Below the pieces are notes generated by a model. That model was not told the DNA's origin and did no database searches. It worked only from the letters and a program-made list of their open reading frames with translations. DNA of 41,446 nt from positions 1 through 41,446 of the forward strand of contig JAABRB010000001.1 in assembly GCA_011391185.1 (NCBI GenBank). The letters are read 5' to 3'. Position 1 is the first letter of the stretch, and every line of letters begins with the position of its first letter. The DNA is from Betaproteobacteria bacterium (GTDB taxonomy: Bacteria > Pseudomonadota > Gammaproteobacteria > Burkholderiales > SG8-39). The translations under genes were made by a program, and so were the position numbers. Positions 8,674 to 19,053 of the stretch are shown one piece after another.

Positions 8674-9467
8674 TGGCGCAGAGTCCGGCCGGAATCGTCG
8701 AGTCACTGGGCGCGCGCGTCAACGCGATGATCGCGCGGCTCGGCTTTGCGAGCCGGTTCTTCTGGGTGATTCTCAAGACGTCCGGAACGAGTTTCCGGCG
8801 CATCCCGCTGACCGTGCGCGAAATCTATTTCGCGGGCGTGCTCTCGCTCATCATCATCGTCGTTTCGGGGCTGTTTGTCGGAATGGTGCTCGGGCTGCAG
8901 GGGTACGACACGCTGGTGCGCTACGGTTCCGCCGAGGCGCTTGGCACGCTGGTCGCGCTATCGCTCACCCGCGAGCTCGGGCCGGTCGTCGCGGCACTGC
9001 TCTTTGCGAGCCGGGCGGGTTCCGCGATCACCGCGGAGATCGGGCTGATGAAAACGACCGAGCAGCTCTCGGCGATGGAGATGATGGCCGTCGACCCGAT
9101 CGCGCGTATCGTGGGTCCGCGCTTCTGGGGCGGCGTCATCTCGATGCCGCTGCTTGCGGCGCTCTTCACGGCGGTGGGTATTTTCGGCGGTTATCTGATC
9201 GGCGTCGTCCTGATCGGGCTCGACGAGGGGTCCTTCTGGTCGCAGATGCAGGGATCCGTGGATCTGCGCGAGGACGTGGTGAACGGCCTCATCAAGGCGT
9301 TCGTGTTCGGTGTGGCGGTCGCATGGATCGCGGTGTTCGAGGGTTGCGATGCAGTGCCCACGGCCGAGGGCGTGTCGCGCGCCACCACGCGGACGGTGGT
9401 GACCTCGGCGCTCGCCATACTCGCCCTCGATTTCGTGCTCACTGCATTCATGTTCCGGGGAGTCTGA
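8673..9467 (+). CDS. mlaE: MlaE, permease of the phospholipid ABC transporter
   Basis: The 264-residue inner-membrane protein belongs to the MlaE/YrbE family, with five to six hydrophobic segments. Family marks include the '[22 protein letters not shown]' region at about 105-126 and '[14 protein letters not shown]' just after it, the cytoplasmic coupling segment that contacts MlaF. The ATG at 8673 shares a base with the mlaF stop. A TTG immediately before it is unlikely to be used. It dimerises and works with MlaF, MlaD and MlaB in the family model. Confidence 0.93.
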   Translation: MAQSPAGIVESLGARVNAMIARLGFASRFFWVILKTSGTSFRRIPLTVREIYFAGVLSLIIIVVSGLFVGMVLGLQGYDTLVRYGSAEALGTLVALSLTRELGPVVAALLFASRAGSAITAEIGLMKTTEQLSAMEMMAVDPIARIVGPRFWGGVISMPLLAALFTAVGIFGGYLIGVVLIGLDEGSFWSQMQGSVDLREDVVNGLIKAFVFGVAVAWIAVFEGCDAVPTAEGVSRATTRTVVTSALAILALDFVLTAFMFRGV

Positions 9468-9470
9468 CCG

Positions 9471-9953
9471 ATGATGAAGAAACGCACGCTCGACTTGTGG
9501 GTGGGCGCGTTCGTGCTGATCGGGATCGGTGCGATCATGTTCCTCGCACTGAAGGTCGCGAACCAGAGCGCGTTCTCGCTCGCGGGCGCAACAACCTACC
9601 GGGTGCAGGCGAGGTTTGATAACATCGGCGGGCTCAAGATCCGCGCGCCGGTGAAGAGCGCCGGCGTGGTCGTGGGACGCGTCGCCGACATTGCGTTCGA
9701 CAACCAGTCCTACGAGGCGGTGGTGACCATGAGTGTCGGCTCGGACTATCCTTTCCCGCGCGACACGTCGGCGAAGATCCTCACCTCGGGCCTGCTTGGC
9801 GAGCAGTACATCGGGCTGTCGGCCGGCGGCGACACGGCGAGCCTGAAGGACGGGGACACGTTAAAAATTACCCAGTCCGCCATCGTGCTGGAAAACCTGA
9901 TCAGTCAGTTTCTGTACAGTAAGGCGGCAGAGGGCGACGAGAAGAAGAAATAG
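9471..9953 (+). CDS. mlaD: MlaD, membrane-anchored MCE-domain protein
   Basis: The 160-residue protein has a single N-terminal membrane anchor at about residues 8-28 and one MCE domain at about 40-118 (YRVQARFDNIGGLKIRAPVK through GLLGEQYIGLS), the hexameric periplasmic lipid channel of the Mla transporter. The C-terminus ends in a charged lysine-rich tail. Its length is slightly below that of E. coli MlaD. It starts 3 bases after mlaE and ends one base before the ORF of mlaA, so the genes are tightly linked. Confidence 0.92.
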   Translation: MMKKRTLDLWVGAFVLIGIGAIMFLALKVANQSAFSLAGATTYRVQARFDNIGGLKIRAPVKSAGVVVGRVADIAFDNQSYEAVVTMSVGSDYPFPRDTSAKILTSGLLGEQYIGLSAGGDTASLKDGDTLKITQSAIVLENLISQFLYSKAAEGDEKKK

Positions 9954-9954
9954 C

Positions 9955-10953
9955 ATGGTCTCAAAGGCAGGATTCATGAACTCCACGTTGTCCACGCCGG
10001 GCGCGTTGCGCACGGCGGCACTGGTGCCGCTCGTGCTGCTCGCGCTGCTCGGCGGCTGCGCGACATCCGGACCGGTCAACCCGCGCGATCCGTTCGAGGC
10101 GTCGAATCGCGTCGTGTTCGAGATCAACGACGGCATGGACAAGGCGCTCCTCAAGCCGGTGGCGGAGGTGTACCGTGCCATGCTGCCGCAGCCGGTCCGG
10201 ACCGGCGTTCGCAACTTCTTCGCCAACCTGCAGGACCCCTGGCACGGGGTGAACAATCTGCTGCAGGGAAAGATCGAGGACGGCCTCACGGACTGGTTCC
10301 GGTTTGCCACGAACTCCGTGATCGGGTTGGCAGGGGTCATCGACGTCGCGTCGAGCATGCGGATGACCAAGCACAACGAGGATTTCGGCCAGACACTGGG
10401 GGTCTGGGGTGTGCCGAGCGGCGACTACCTGGTGCTGCCGCTTTTCGGTCCGAGCACCGTTCGCGACGGCCTCGGCCTGATTGTGGATGCGTATGGGTAT
10501 GGCGGGTTCTGGCTGCCCCGATTGATCGATCCGCCGCACCGGGTCGCGTGGCGCAACTCATTGTCGGCTCTCGACATCGTCAGCCTGCGCGCGAACGTGC
10601 TCGAATCCGAGGCCATATTCGAGGCGGCAGCGCTCGACCGCTATTCGTTTCTGCGCGATGCCTATCTGCAGCGGCGCCGCAACCTGATCTGGGATGGCAA
10701 CCCGCCGCCCGAGCCGCGCCGCGACGAGGAGACGGAATCGGCGCCCCGAACCACCCTCGAGACCGAGCCTTCGCGCTGGACCATGGCGCGCCGGACGACC
10801 CGTCATGCCGTGCGCGATGGCGGATCGGACCCCGATTCGCCGTTCGCCCCCGGCTCCCGGAAATTGGTGGAGCCTACGGTGCCGGCGAACTATGGCGCGG
10901 TGCTCGCGGCGGACGGTCACGCGGTCGCGCTCCGCGGCGAGGACGACGAATGA
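9955..10953 (+). CDS. mlaA: MlaA (VacJ) outer-membrane lipoprotein with C-terminal extension
   Basis: MlaA removes misplaced phospholipids from the outer leaflet and passes them to MlaC. The protein has a lipoprotein signal ending in LLALLGGC, then the VacJ core: 'NPRDPFEASNRVVFEIND', 'FFANLQDPWHGVNNLLQG', and 'DFGQTLGVWGVPSGDYLVLPLFGPSTVRD' in pieces. The core ends near residue 245. About 85 further residues are charged and proline-rich, look disordered, and are not typical of the 250-residue enterobacterial protein. An inner ATG at 9976 (MNSTLSTPG) gives a more usual signal peptide and may be the true start. The stop overlaps the mlaC start as ATGA. Finding mlaA between mlaD and mlaC differs from E. 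coli, where vacJ is unlinked. Confidence 0.9.
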   Translation: MVSKAGFMNSTLSTPGALRTAALVPLVLLALLGGCATSGPVNPRDPFEASNRVVFEINDGMDKALLKPVAEVYRAMLPQPVRTGVRNFFANLQDPWHGVNNLLQGKIEDGLTDWFRFATNSVIGLAGVIDVASSMRMTKHNEDFGQTLGVWGVPSGDYLVLPLFGPSTVRDGLGLIVDAYGYGGFWLPRLIDPPHRVAWRNSLSALDIVSLRANVLESEAIFEAAALDRYSFLRDAYLQRRRNLIWDGNPPPEPRRDEETESAPRTTLETEPSRWTMARRTTRHAVRDGGSDPDSPFAPGSRKLVEPTVPANYGAVLAADGHAVALRGEDDE

Positions 10954-11567
10954 CGCGGTCCTTTCTCATGACCTTTCTGGTCGTGGGCCTCGTTGGGCCC
11001 GCCGCAGCCGAGGTCGGGACGCCTGACGCGCTGGTGCAAAGCGTCGCCGCAGAGGTGCTCGGGGTCATCAAGGCCGACAAGGACATCCAGGGCGGCGACT
11101 CGAGGAAGGTGATCGCACTGGTGCAGGAAAAAATCCTGCCGCACTTCAATTTCACGCGCATGACGGCGCTCGCCATGGGGCTCAACTGGCGCAAGGCGAC
11201 TGCCGAACAGAGGGTCGAGTTGACCGACCAGTTTCGCACGCTGCTGGTGCGCACGTACTCGACTGCGCTCACGAAATACCGGGACCAGACGATCGAGTAC
11301 AAACCCTCCAGGGTGCAGCCCGGCGATACCGATGTGACCGTGCGGTCGTTGATCAGGCAGTCCGGCGCCGAGCCGGTCACGATCGACTACACCATGGAAA
11401 AGACGCCCGCGGGCTGGAAGGTCTATGACGTCACCGTCATCGGGATCAGTCTCGTGACGACCTACCGGGATGCGTTCGCGCAGGAAGTGCGCACCGCGGG
11501 CGTGGACGGGCTCATCAAGCGACTTGCCGAGAAGAACCGCCAGCTCGTCGAGACGAAGGGCGGGTAG
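10950..11567 (+). CDS. mlaC: MlaC, periplasmic phospholipid shuttle
   Basis: The 205-residue secreted protein has a signal peptide ending about AAA-EV at residue 20, then the MlaC/Tol-Tol_Ttg2 domain. Family elements include 'ILPHFNFTRMTALAMGLNWRKAT' (in pieces) and a C-terminal 'GWKVYDVTVIGISLVTTYRDAF' stretch. It carries lipid across the periplasm between MlaA at the outer membrane and MlaFEDB. The start is the ATG at 10950, overlapping the mlaA stop by four bases. An upstream frame extension to 10548 lies over mlaA and is not coding. Confidence 0.92.
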   Translation: MTRSFLMTFLVVGLVGPAAAEVGTPDALVQSVAAEVLGVIKADKDIQGGDSRKVIALVQEKILPHFNFTRMTALAMGLNWRKATAEQRVELTDQFRTLLVRTYSTALTKYRDQTIEYKPSRVQPGDTDVTVRSLIRQSGAEPVTIDYTMEKTPAGWKVYDVTVIGISLVTTYRDAFAQEVRTAGVDGLIKRLAEKNRQLVETKGG

Positions 11568-11569
11568 TC

Positions 11570-11863
11570 ATGGCGGCGCTGCGCCGTGAAGGCGATCGGC
11601 TGCTGATCGAGGGACGCCTCGGGATGGAGACCGTGCCGGCCGTGCTGCGGGAAGCGCGCAGCGCCTGCAGGGATGGGGTGCTCGTCGTCGATCTCGCGGG
11701 GGTCTCGGGGGTCGATTCCGCCGCGCTGGCGCTTGCATTGGAGCTCTTGCGCGAGGCCGGGTCGGCCGGGCGAAAGCTCGCTTTCGCGAATCTTCCGCCG
11801 GCGATGGAGAAGCTTGCGCGCCTCTACGCGGTCTCCGAATTGATCCCCGGAGAACGACTCTGA
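11570..11863 (+). CDS. mlaB: MlaB, STAS-domain subunit
   Basis: The 97-residue single-domain STAS protein begins two bases after mlaC. The core 'VLVVDLAGVSGVDSAALALALELL' region (read in pieces) matches the STAS beta-strand and helix, with the D-S-x-x-L pattern at about residues 48-53. MlaB binds MlaF and stabilises the ATPase complex. It closes the mlaFEDACB operon. Confidence 0.88.
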   Translation: MAALRREGDRLLIEGRLGMETVPAVLREARSACRDGVLVVDLAGVSGVDSAALALALELLREAGSAGRKLAFANLPPAMEKLARLYAVSELIPGERL

Positions 11864-11866
11864 GAG

Positions 11867-11901
11867 GGCGGACGGGGGCTCCATTCGAGCGCCGTCCCGC
11901 C
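11867..11901 (+). other. Intercistronic hairpin between mlaB and the ABC ATPase gene
   Basis: GGCGGACGG (11867-11875) pairs with CCGTCC-GCC (11892-11901, one bulged C). There is no T-run, so a simple terminator is unlikely. It ends two bases before the start codon at 11904, which lacks a Shine-Dalgarno sequence, and could limit ribosome access there. Confidence 0.35.
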
Positions 11902-11903
11902 AA

Positions 11904-12824
11904 ATGACTGCCGCAATAGAGATTCTGGATCTCACCAAGCGGTACGGGAGCTTCGCGGCGCTCGACGCGATATCGCTGCGCGTCGAGGAGGGCGAGTTCT
12001 TCGGGCTGCTCGGCCCGAACGGCGCGGGGAAAACGACTCTGATCAATATCCTGGCGGGCCTCTCGCGAGCGAACTCGGGCACTGCGCGTGTGCTCGGCCA
12101 CGACGTGGTCACCCAGTACCGGTCGGCGCGGCGGTTGCTTGGCGTCGTCCCCCAGGAACTCGTCTTCGATCCGTTCTTCACCGTGCGCGAGACGCTGCGA
12201 TTCCAGTCGGGCTATTACGGGATTCGTCACAACGATGCGTGGATCGACGAGGTCATGCATCACCTCGATCTGACCGGAAAGGCGGATGCGAACATGCGCG
12301 CCCTTTCCGGAGGAATGAAGCGCCGCGTGCTGATCGCGCAGGCGCTGGTGCACCGCCCGCCGGTGATCGTGCTGGACGAGCCCACTGCCGGCGTCGACGT
12401 CGAGCTTCGACACGGGCTCTGGCAGTTCATCCGGCGGCTGAACGTTGCCGGGCACACGATCGTTCTGACCACGCACTATCTGGAGGAAGCCGAGGCCCTG
12501 TGCAATCGGATCGCGATGCTCAAGCTGGGACGCGTCGTCGCGCTGGATACCACCGAGCGACTGATCCACCGCTTCCACGCTCTCTACGCCCGGCTGCGCC
12601 TGGATTGCGCGCTGCCCGCGGAGCTCGAGCCACGGCTCGCCTCGCGCGACGGCAACCTGCACGTGCTGCGCATCGAGGCCTACGCCGAGGTCGAGCAGGT
12701 GCTCACGGTTCTGCGCACGACCGGATGCGGAATCGTCGAGATGGAGCTCGTCCAGCCGGACCTTGAGGAGGTTTTCGTCCAGATCATGCAGGGCGACGCA
12801 TCGCAAATGGAGAGCAGGTCGTGA
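11904..12824 (+). CDS. ABC-2 exporter ATP-binding protein (YadG-like)
   Basis: The 306-residue ATPase has Walker A GPNGAGKT near residue 39, the signature LSGGMKRR, Walker B VIVLDEPTAGVDVE and the H-loop LTTHYLEEAE. The last 80 or so residues form the extra regulatory domain usual in YadG/DrrA-like proteins. It pairs with the next gene, an ABC-2 permease whose GTG start overlaps this stop (GTGA). The mla - yadGH-like - ibaG - murA order is common in betaproteobacteria, but the substrate is not known to me and cannot be read here. Confidence 0.88.
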   Translation: MTAAIEILDLTKRYGSFAALDAISLRVEEGEFFGLLGPNGAGKTTLINILAGLSRANSGTARVLGHDVVTQYRSARRLLGVVPQELVFDPFFTVRETLRFQSGYYGIRHNDAWIDEVMHHLDLTGKADANMRALSGGMKRRVLIAQALVHRPPVIVLDEPTAGVDVELRHGLWQFIRRLNVAGHTIVLTTHYLEEAEALCNRIAMLKLGRVVALDTTERLIHRFHALYARLRLDCALPAELEPRLASRDGNLHVLRIEAYAEVEQVLTVLRTTGCGIVEMELVQPDLEEVFVQIMQGDASQMESRS

Positions 12825-13609
12825 AAGGCGAAGCCCCTGGCGTCGAGGGTGCCCTGACCGGCTTTCTGACCCTTCTGTACAAGGAGTTGCTGCGCGTCTG
12901 GAAGATCAGCTTCCAGACGATCGCCGCGCCGATTCTCACCGCGCTGCTCTACCTAGTCGTCTTTGCCTATGCCCTCGAGGGCAGGGTGCGCGTCTTCGAT
13001 ACGGTGTCCTATACGACGTTTCTCGTGCCGGGGCTCGCGATGATGACGATGCTCCAGAATGCATTCGCCAACAGTTCGTCGAGCTTCATCCAGTCCAAGG
13101 TGACCGGGAACATCGTCTTCGTCCTGCTTCCCCCGATAAGCTACTGGGAATTCTTCGGCGCGTATGTGGCCGCCTCGATGGTGCGCGGCGTCGTGGTCGG
13201 ATTCGGCGTCCTCGTCGTCACGGGACCGCTGGTGGGGCTCCCGGTGGCGCATCCGCTGTGGAGTCTCGGCTTCGCAGTCCTCGGTACCGCGGTGCTCGGG
13301 ACCCTGGGACTGGTAGCCGGAATCTGGGCCGACAAGTTCGATCAGCTGGCCGGGTTCCAGAACTTCGTGATCATGCCCTTCACGTTCCTCGCCGGCGTCT
13401 TCTACTCGACCCGATCGCTGCCCGACCTCTGGCAGGCGGTGTCGCACCTGAATCCCTTTTTCTACATGATCGACGGATTCCGGTACGGGTTCTTCGGCGC
13501 CTCGGACGTCAATCCCTCCGTCAGCCTGGCGATCGTCGCGGTATTCTTGATGGTCCTGAGCGCGGGCGCCCTGGCGCTCCTGCGTTCGGGATACAAACTC
13601 AGAGGCTAG
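12821..13609 (+). CDS. ABC-2 exporter permease (YadH-like)
   Basis: The 262-residue inner-membrane protein has six hydrophobic segments (about 35-55, 70-90, 110-135, 145-170, 180-200 and 232-252) and the ABC-2 motif 'FLAGVFYSTRSLPDLWQ' at about 189-205, followed by 'LNPFFYMIDGFRYGFFG'. It starts with GTG at 12821, overlapping the ATPase stop by four bases, so the two subunits are probably made together. The function is export of an unknown substrate. Confidence 0.88.
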   Translation: MKGEAPGVEGALTGFLTLLYKELLRVWKISFQTIAAPILTALLYLVVFAYALEGRVRVFDTVSYTTFLVPGLAMMTMLQNAFANSSSSFIQSKVTGNIVFVLLPPISYWEFFGAYVAASMVRGVVVGFGVLVVTGPLVGLPVAHPLWSLGFAVLGTAVLGTLGLVAGIWADKFDQLAGFQNFVIMPFTFLAGVFYSTRSLPDLWQAVSHLNPFFYMIDGFRYGFFGASDVNPSVSLAIVAVFLMVLSAGALALLRSGYKLRG

Positions 13610-13613
13610 AACC

Positions 13614-15099
<1,486 letters not shown>

Positions 15100-15167
15100 C
15101 GCGTGTGATCCGGCGCAGAGGTCTTGAGCCGTGCAAGCAAGGAGCGAGCCGACGAAGGAAATGTTTT

Positions 15168-15275
15168 TCCCCTCCCCGCCGAGGAGGGGTGCCGCCGGAG
15201 GCGGCGGGGTGGTATGAGGCGCCTGCCCGAACCACCCCGGCTGCTTCGCAGCCACCCCTCCTTGAAAAGGAGGGG
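15168..15275. repeat. REP-like composite palindrome, copy 1
   Basis: A dispersed palindrome between murA and hisG. Each outer arm is itself a hairpin (CCCCTCCCCGCCGAGGAGGG at the left, CCCCTCCTTGAAAAGGAGGG at the right). The inner arms GCGGGGTGGT and ACCACCCCGG pair with each other. Copies 2 and 3 lie at 21409-21511 and 40697-40809 and share the motifs GGGGTGG, CCACCCCG and CACCCCTCCT. No coding capacity was seen. Confidence 0.85.
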
Positions 15276-15307
15276 ATGCCAAACGGCGTCGGCCGGGTGC
15301 TTTGCGC

Positions 15308-15313
15308 TAAAAT
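15308..15313 (+). promoter_or_regulatory. Possible -10 element for hisG
   Basis: TAAAAT lies 18 bases upstream of the hisG ATG, just after the REP-like element. No convincing -35 was found at the right distance. If it is used, the leader would be only about 12 bases and would lack a Shine-Dalgarno sequence. Confidence 0.3.
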
Positions 15314-15331
15314 GCTGATTTTTAGCCGCTT

Positions 15332-15991
15332 ATGAACTCCGTCGCGACCGTCACCCTGGCGCTGTCGAAGGGCCGCATCTTCGACGAGACGGCGCCGCTC
15401 CTCGCGGCCGCCGGCATCGCGCCTGCGGAAAATCCCGAGACCTCCCGCAAGCTGATCATTTCGACCAACCGGCCCGATGTGCGGCTGGTCGTCGTGCGGG
15501 CGAGCGATGTGCCTACGTATGTCCAGTACGGGGCGGCTGATCTCGGCATCGCCGGTCGAGACGTCCTCTACGAGCATGGCGGCGCGGGGCTGTACCAGCC
15601 GCTCGATCTGGGCATCGCCATCTGCAAGATGATGGTCGCCGTGCCGGAAGGCTTCGACTACGCGGGCGCCGTGCGGCAGGGCGCGCGGCTGCGGGTGGCG
15701 ACCAAGTACCTCCGGGCGGCGCGCGAGCACTTTGCCGCAAAGGGTGTGCACGTCGATCTCATCAAGCTCTACGGCTCGATGGAGCTCGCGCCGCTCGCGG
15801 GACTCGCCGACGCGATCGTGGACCTGGTTTCCTCCGGAAACACCCTGCGCGCGAATCGCCTGCGTGCGATCGAGGAGATCATGCCGGTGAGCGCCCGATT
15901 GATCGTCAATCAGGCGGCGCTGAAGTTGAAGCGCGCCCTGATTCAGCCGCTGCTCGGGTCATTCGAGACGGCGGTGGCAACCCATGCCTGA
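15332..15991 (+). CDS. hisG: ATP phosphoribosyltransferase, short form
   Basis: HisG condenses ATP with PRPP, the first step of histidine synthesis. At 219 residues this is the short form that lacks the C-terminal regulatory ACT-like domain, so by family knowledge it needs HisZ as partner; no hisZ is in the window. It opens '[13 protein letters not shown]' and carries '[13 protein letters not shown]' and the PRPP-binding stretch '[17 protein letters not shown]' at about 154-170. The last eight bases overlap the hisD start (ATGCCTGA). It follows the REP-like element downstream of murA. Confidence 0.95.
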   Translation: MNSVATVTLALSKGRIFDETAPLLAAAGIAPAENPETSRKLIISTNRPDVRLVVVRASDVPTYVQYGAADLGIAGRDVLYEHGGAGLYQPLDLGIAICKMMVAVPEGFDYAGAVRQGARLRVATKYLRAAREHFAAKGVHVDLIKLYGSMELAPLAGLADAIVDLVSSGNTLRANRLRAIEEIMPVSARLIVNQAALKLKRALIQPLLGSFETAVATHA

Positions 15992-17282
15992 GATCAGGCG
16001 CCTCAACACGCGCGACGCCGGATTTTCTGCCGAGCTCGCCCGTCTCACCACCATCGAGGCCGCGCAGGACGGGTCGGTCGAGCGCGCGGTGGAGGCGATC
16101 ATTGCCGACGTGCGCGCCCGGGGTGATGCCGCGCTCCTCGAGCACACGCGCCGGCTCGACAATGTCGACGTTCAGCGGGTGGCGGACCTCGAGATTCCGC
16201 GCCCCGCGCTCATTGACGCACTCGAGACGCTGCCGGCCGAGATGCGCGTTGCGCTTGCCGAGGCGGCGGAACGGATCCGCCACTACCACGAGCGGCAACC
16301 CCTGGGCTCTTGGCAGTACACCGAACCCGATGGGACCGTGCTCGGACAGCAGGTCACCGCGATCGACCGTGTCGGACTCTATGTCCCGGGCGGCAAGGCC
16401 GCCTATCCCTCGTCGGTGCTGATGAACGCCGTTCCGGCCAAAGTGGCGGGAGTCGGGGAGCTCGTGATGGCGGTCCCAACGCCGCACGGGGAACGGAATC
16501 CCCTGGTCATGGCCGCCGCCGCGCTCGCGGGTGTCGACCGTGTGTTCGCGATCGGCGGTGCGCAGGCAATCGCCGCGCTGGCATACGGCACGGCGACCAT
16601 CCCGTCTGTGGACAAGATTGTCGGTCCGGGCAACGCGTATGTCGCGGCCGCGAAGCGCCGGGTGTTCGGCGCCGTGGGAATCGACATGGTTGCCGGGCCG
16701 TCGGAGATCCTGGTGATCTGCGACGGCTCGACCGATCCCGACTGGATCGCCATGGACCTGTTTTCGCAAGCTGAGCACGACGAGGCGGCGCAGGCGATCC
16801 TGGTGTCTCCGGATGCAACGTTCATCGACGCAGTGGCTGCAAGCATCGACCGCCAGCTCGTGCAGATGCCGCGCCGCGCGGTGATTGCCGCGTCGCTGGC
16901 GAATCGGGGTGCGCTCATCGAGGTGCGCGATCTCGACGAAGCGTGCGAGATCGCCAATCGCATCGCGCCCGAGCACCTGGAACTGTCGGTGCGCGATCCG
17001 GAACGCTGGCGTGCCAGGATCCGGCATGCCGGCGCGATATTCATGGGCTGCTATAGTTCCGAGGCACTCGGCGACTACTGCGCCGGGCCGAACCACGTGC
17101 TGCCGACCTCCCGCAGCGCGCGATTTTCGTCGCCGCTCGGCGTGTATGATTTTCAGAAACGCTCGAGCCTGATCAACGTCTCGAGGGAAGGTGCGCGCAC
17201 GCTGGGCCGCCTTGCCGCGCGACTCGCCGAGGGCGAAGGTTTTCCGGCGCACGCACGCTCCGCGCAATACCGGATCGGATGA
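15984..17282 (+). CDS. hisD: Histidinol dehydrogenase
   Basis: HisD performs the last two oxidations, histidinol to histidine, with NAD and zinc. The 432-residue length is usual. Visible marks are '[18 protein letters not shown]' at about 131-148, '[12 protein letters not shown]', the zinc/catalytic segment '[11 protein letters not shown]' at about 258-268, and 'IAPEHLEL' with the catalytic Glu-His pair. Its TGA stop lies in the first of six 15-bp repeats and overlaps an ATG (ATGA), which starts a 29-codon mini-ORF leading into hisC. Confidence 0.96.
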   Translation: MPEIRRLNTRDAGFSAELARLTTIEAAQDGSVERAVEAIIADVRARGDAALLEHTRRLDNVDVQRVADLEIPRPALIDALETLPAEMRVALAEAAERIRHYHERQPLGSWQYTEPDGTVLGQQVTAIDRVGLYVPGGKAAYPSSVLMNAVPAKVAGVGELVMAVPTPHGERNPLVMAAAALAGVDRVFAIGGAQAIAALAYGTATIPSVDKIVGPGNAYVAAAKRRVFGAVGIDMVAGPSEILVICDGSTDPDWIAMDLFSQAEHDEAAQAILVSPDATFIDAVAASIDRQLVQMPRRAVIAASLANRGALIEVRDLDEACEIANRIAPEHLELSVRDPERWRARIRHAGAIFMGCYSSEALGDYCAGPNHVLPTSRSARFSSPLGVYDFQKRSSLINVSREGARTLGRLAARLAEGEGFPAHARSAQYRIG

Positions 17283-17360
17283 ACCCGGATCGGATGTACC
17301 TGGATCGGATGAACCCGAATCGGATGAACCCGAATCGGATGAACCCGAATCGGATGAACC
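17275..17360 (+). repeat. 15-bp tandem repeat at the hisD/hisC junction
   Basis: Six copies, the last incomplete, of a 15-bp unit close to CGGATGAACCCGAAT. ATG occurs at 17279, 17294, 17309, 17324, 17339 and 17354, exactly 15 bases apart. The first two units carry small differences (GTACCTG). The length is a multiple of three, so gain or loss of units keeps every reading frame. Confidence 0.92.
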
Positions 17361-17368
17361 AACCGTGA
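17279..17368 (+). CDS. 29-codon repeat mini-ORF bridging hisD and hisC
   Basis: The ATG at 17279 overlaps the hisD stop (ATGA). The frame reads five pentapeptides of the type MNPNR ([10 protein letters not shown], then MNPNR three times) and ends MNQP. Its TGA (17366-17368) overlaps the GTG at 17365 that fits the start of hisC (GTGA). Every unit supplies an in-frame ATG in this frame and an in-frame TGA in the hisD frame. There is no family match. It may act only as a translational bridge that keeps ribosomes moving from hisD to hisC; that role is inferred from the two overlaps. Confidence 0.5.
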   Translation: MNPDRMYLDRMNPNRMNPNRMNPNRMNQP

Positions 17369-18441
17369 GCCCGGTAGGCAAGTCCCCCCGCGATCTGGTG
17401 CGGGAGGAGATTCTCGCGCTCAAGGCGTATCCGGTTGCGCCCGCGACCGGGATGATCAAGCTCGACGCGATGGAGAATCCCTATCGCCTGCCCGAGGCGC
17501 TGCGTGCGGAAGTCGCCAGGATGGTCGCCACCTTGCCGATCAACCGGTATCCGGATCCGACCGCCCCGGAGCTGAAGGCCCGCCTGCGCGAGGTGTTCGC
17601 CATACCGGAGGCCAGCGAAATCCTGATCGGCAATGGCTCCGACGAGATCATCCAGATCGTCACGCAGGCGCTGGCGCGGCCCGGCGCGGCGCTGGTCGCG
17701 CCCGAGCCGTCGTTCGTGATGTACCGCATGAACGCGCTCTACACGGGGATGCGTTATGTCGGAGTGCCGCTCGCGCCCGATTTCACGCTCGATCCTGCGC
17801 GCATGCTCGCGGCGATTCACGAGGCGAACCCCGCACTCGTATTCATCGCCTACCCGAACAATCCGACTGGAAACCTCTTCCCTGAGGACGCCGTGGCGCG
17901 CATCATCGAGGCGGTGCCGGGGCTGGTCGTCCTGGACGAGGCGTACCATGTGTTTGCCGGGCAAACGTTCATGCATCGGCTGCACGAGTTTCCGAATCTG
18001 ATGGTCATGCGAACGGTGTCGAAGCTCGGCCTGGCAGGCATCCGCCTCGGATACGCGGCGGCGAGCCCGGAGTGGATCGCGGAATTCGACAAGGTCCGGC
18101 CGCCCTACAATGTGAATGTGATCACCCAGTTCGTCGCCGAGCGGGTGCTCGGGCACATCTCTGTGCTCAACAAGCAGGCAGAGGCGATCAAGGGCGAACG
18201 CGGAAGTCTCGCCGACAGGCTGCGCGATCTGAGCGGTGTGGAACCGTTTCCAAGCGATGCGAATTTCATCCTCGCACGGGTGCCGGACGCCGCCGCCGTG
18301 CACAAGCGGCTGCAGGAGCGACGCGTGCTCGTCCGGAATCTTCATGGCAGCCATCCGCTGCTCGCAAACTGCCTGCGCCTCACGGTCGGGACGCCGGGCG
18401 AGAACGAATTGATGCTGGATGCCCTGTCGGGGAGCCTATGA
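17365..18441 (+). CDS. hisC: Histidinol-phosphate aminotransferase
   Basis: HisC is a PLP aminotransferase that makes histidinol phosphate from imidazole acetol phosphate. From the GTG at 17365 it has 358 residues, the normal length, and starts [21 protein letters not shown] after the initiator. Family marks are 'NENP'-like '[11 protein letters not shown]', 'GNGSDEIIQ', 'YPNNPTGN', '[11 protein letters not shown]' and the PLP-lysine site '[15 protein letters not shown]'. The frame stays open upstream to a GTG at 17191, but that extension reads through hisD and encodes a low-complexity (E/G)SDEP repeat, so it is unlikely to be made. There is no Shine-Dalgarno at 17365; coupling from the mini-ORF is the likely route of initiation. 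The stop overlaps hisB as ATGA. Confidence 0.93.
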   Translation: MSPVGKSPRDLVREEILALKAYPVAPATGMIKLDAMENPYRLPEALRAEVARMVATLPINRYPDPTAPELKARLREVFAIPEASEILIGNGSDEIIQIVTQALARPGAALVAPEPSFVMYRMNALYTGMRYVGVPLAPDFTLDPARMLAAIHEANPALVFIAYPNNPTGNLFPEDAVARIIEAVPGLVVLDEAYHVFAGQTFMHRLHEFPNLMVMRTVSKLGLAGIRLGYAAASPEWIAEFDKVRPPYNVNVITQFVAERVLGHISVLNKQAEAIKGERGSLADRLRDLSGVEPFPSDANFILARVPDAAAVHKRLQERRVLVRNLHGSHPLLANCLRLTVGTPGENELMLDALSGSL

Positions 18442-19025
18442 GAAACGCGTCGATCACGCGCAAGACCGCCGAGACCCAGATCACGGTGCACCTCAATCTG
18501 GACGGGACTGGCGTCGCGAAGCTCGCGACCGGCGTGCCGTTTCTCGACCACATGCTCGACCAGGTGGCGCGTCACGGCCTGCTGGATCTCGAGGTCGATG
18601 CGTGCGGAGACCTGGAAATCGACGCACACCACACCGTCGAGGACATCGGCATTGCAATCGGTCAGGCGCTCGCGAAAGCGCTCGGCGACAAGAAGGGCGT
18701 TCGCCGGTTCGGCTACGCCTATGTGCCGTTGGACGAGGCGCTGTCGCGCGTGGTGCTCGACCTGTCCGGGCGCCCCGGCCTCGAATTCAACGTGCCGTTC
18801 ACCCGGGGTCGCATCGGCGAGTTCGATGTCGATCTCGTGAACGAATTCTTTCAGGGCATGGTCAATCACGCGCTGTTCACCCTGCACGTCGACAATCTGC
18901 GCGGGGCAAACGCGCACCACCAGTGCGAGACGGTGTTCAAGGCATTCGCGCGGGCCCTGCGGATGGCGATCGAGCCCGACCCGCGCTCGGCCGGTTCGGT
19001 GCCTTCCACGAAGGGCACGCTCTGA
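18438..19025 (+). CDS. hisB: Imidazoleglycerol-phosphate dehydratase
   Basis: This is the monofunctional HisB of 195 residues; it lacks the N-terminal phosphatase domain found in the enterobacterial fusion. The metal-binding His motifs are present: '[13 protein letters not shown]' at about 36-48, 'DAHHTVED' at about 64-71, 'HALFTLH', and 'NAHHQCE' near 157. The ATG at 18438 overlaps the hisC stop. A longer upstream frame lies over hisC and is not coding. Confidence 0.96.
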   Translation: MRNASITRKTAETQITVHLNLDGTGVAKLATGVPFLDHMLDQVARHGLLDLEVDACGDLEIDAHHTVEDIGIAIGQALAKALGDKKGVRRFGYAYVPLDEALSRVVLDLSGRPGLEFNVPFTRGRIGEFDVDLVNEFFQGMVNHALFTLHVDNLRGANAHHQCETVFKAFARALRMAIEPDPRSAGSVPSTKGTL

Positions 19026-19053
19026 GCCTGACTGCCCCTTCGGTGGCAACGGC

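Noticed and set aside
17275..17360. CRISPR-like direct repeats
   Set aside because: The units abut with no spacers and are far shorter than CRISPR repeats; the same applies to the arrays at 3441 and 31167. No cas gene is present.
17191..17364. N-terminal extension of HisC containing (G/E)SDEP repeats
   Set aside because: Most of it overlaps hisD, it has no ribosome-binding site, and from 17365 the protein has the normal HisC length. A longer product cannot be fully excluded.
15906..17459. 517-codon minus-strand frame opposite hisD/hisC, with Ser-Asp-Pro-Gly repeats
   Set aside because: It is a shadow of hisD plus the 15-bp repeat; the repeat keeps all frames open because its length is a multiple of three.
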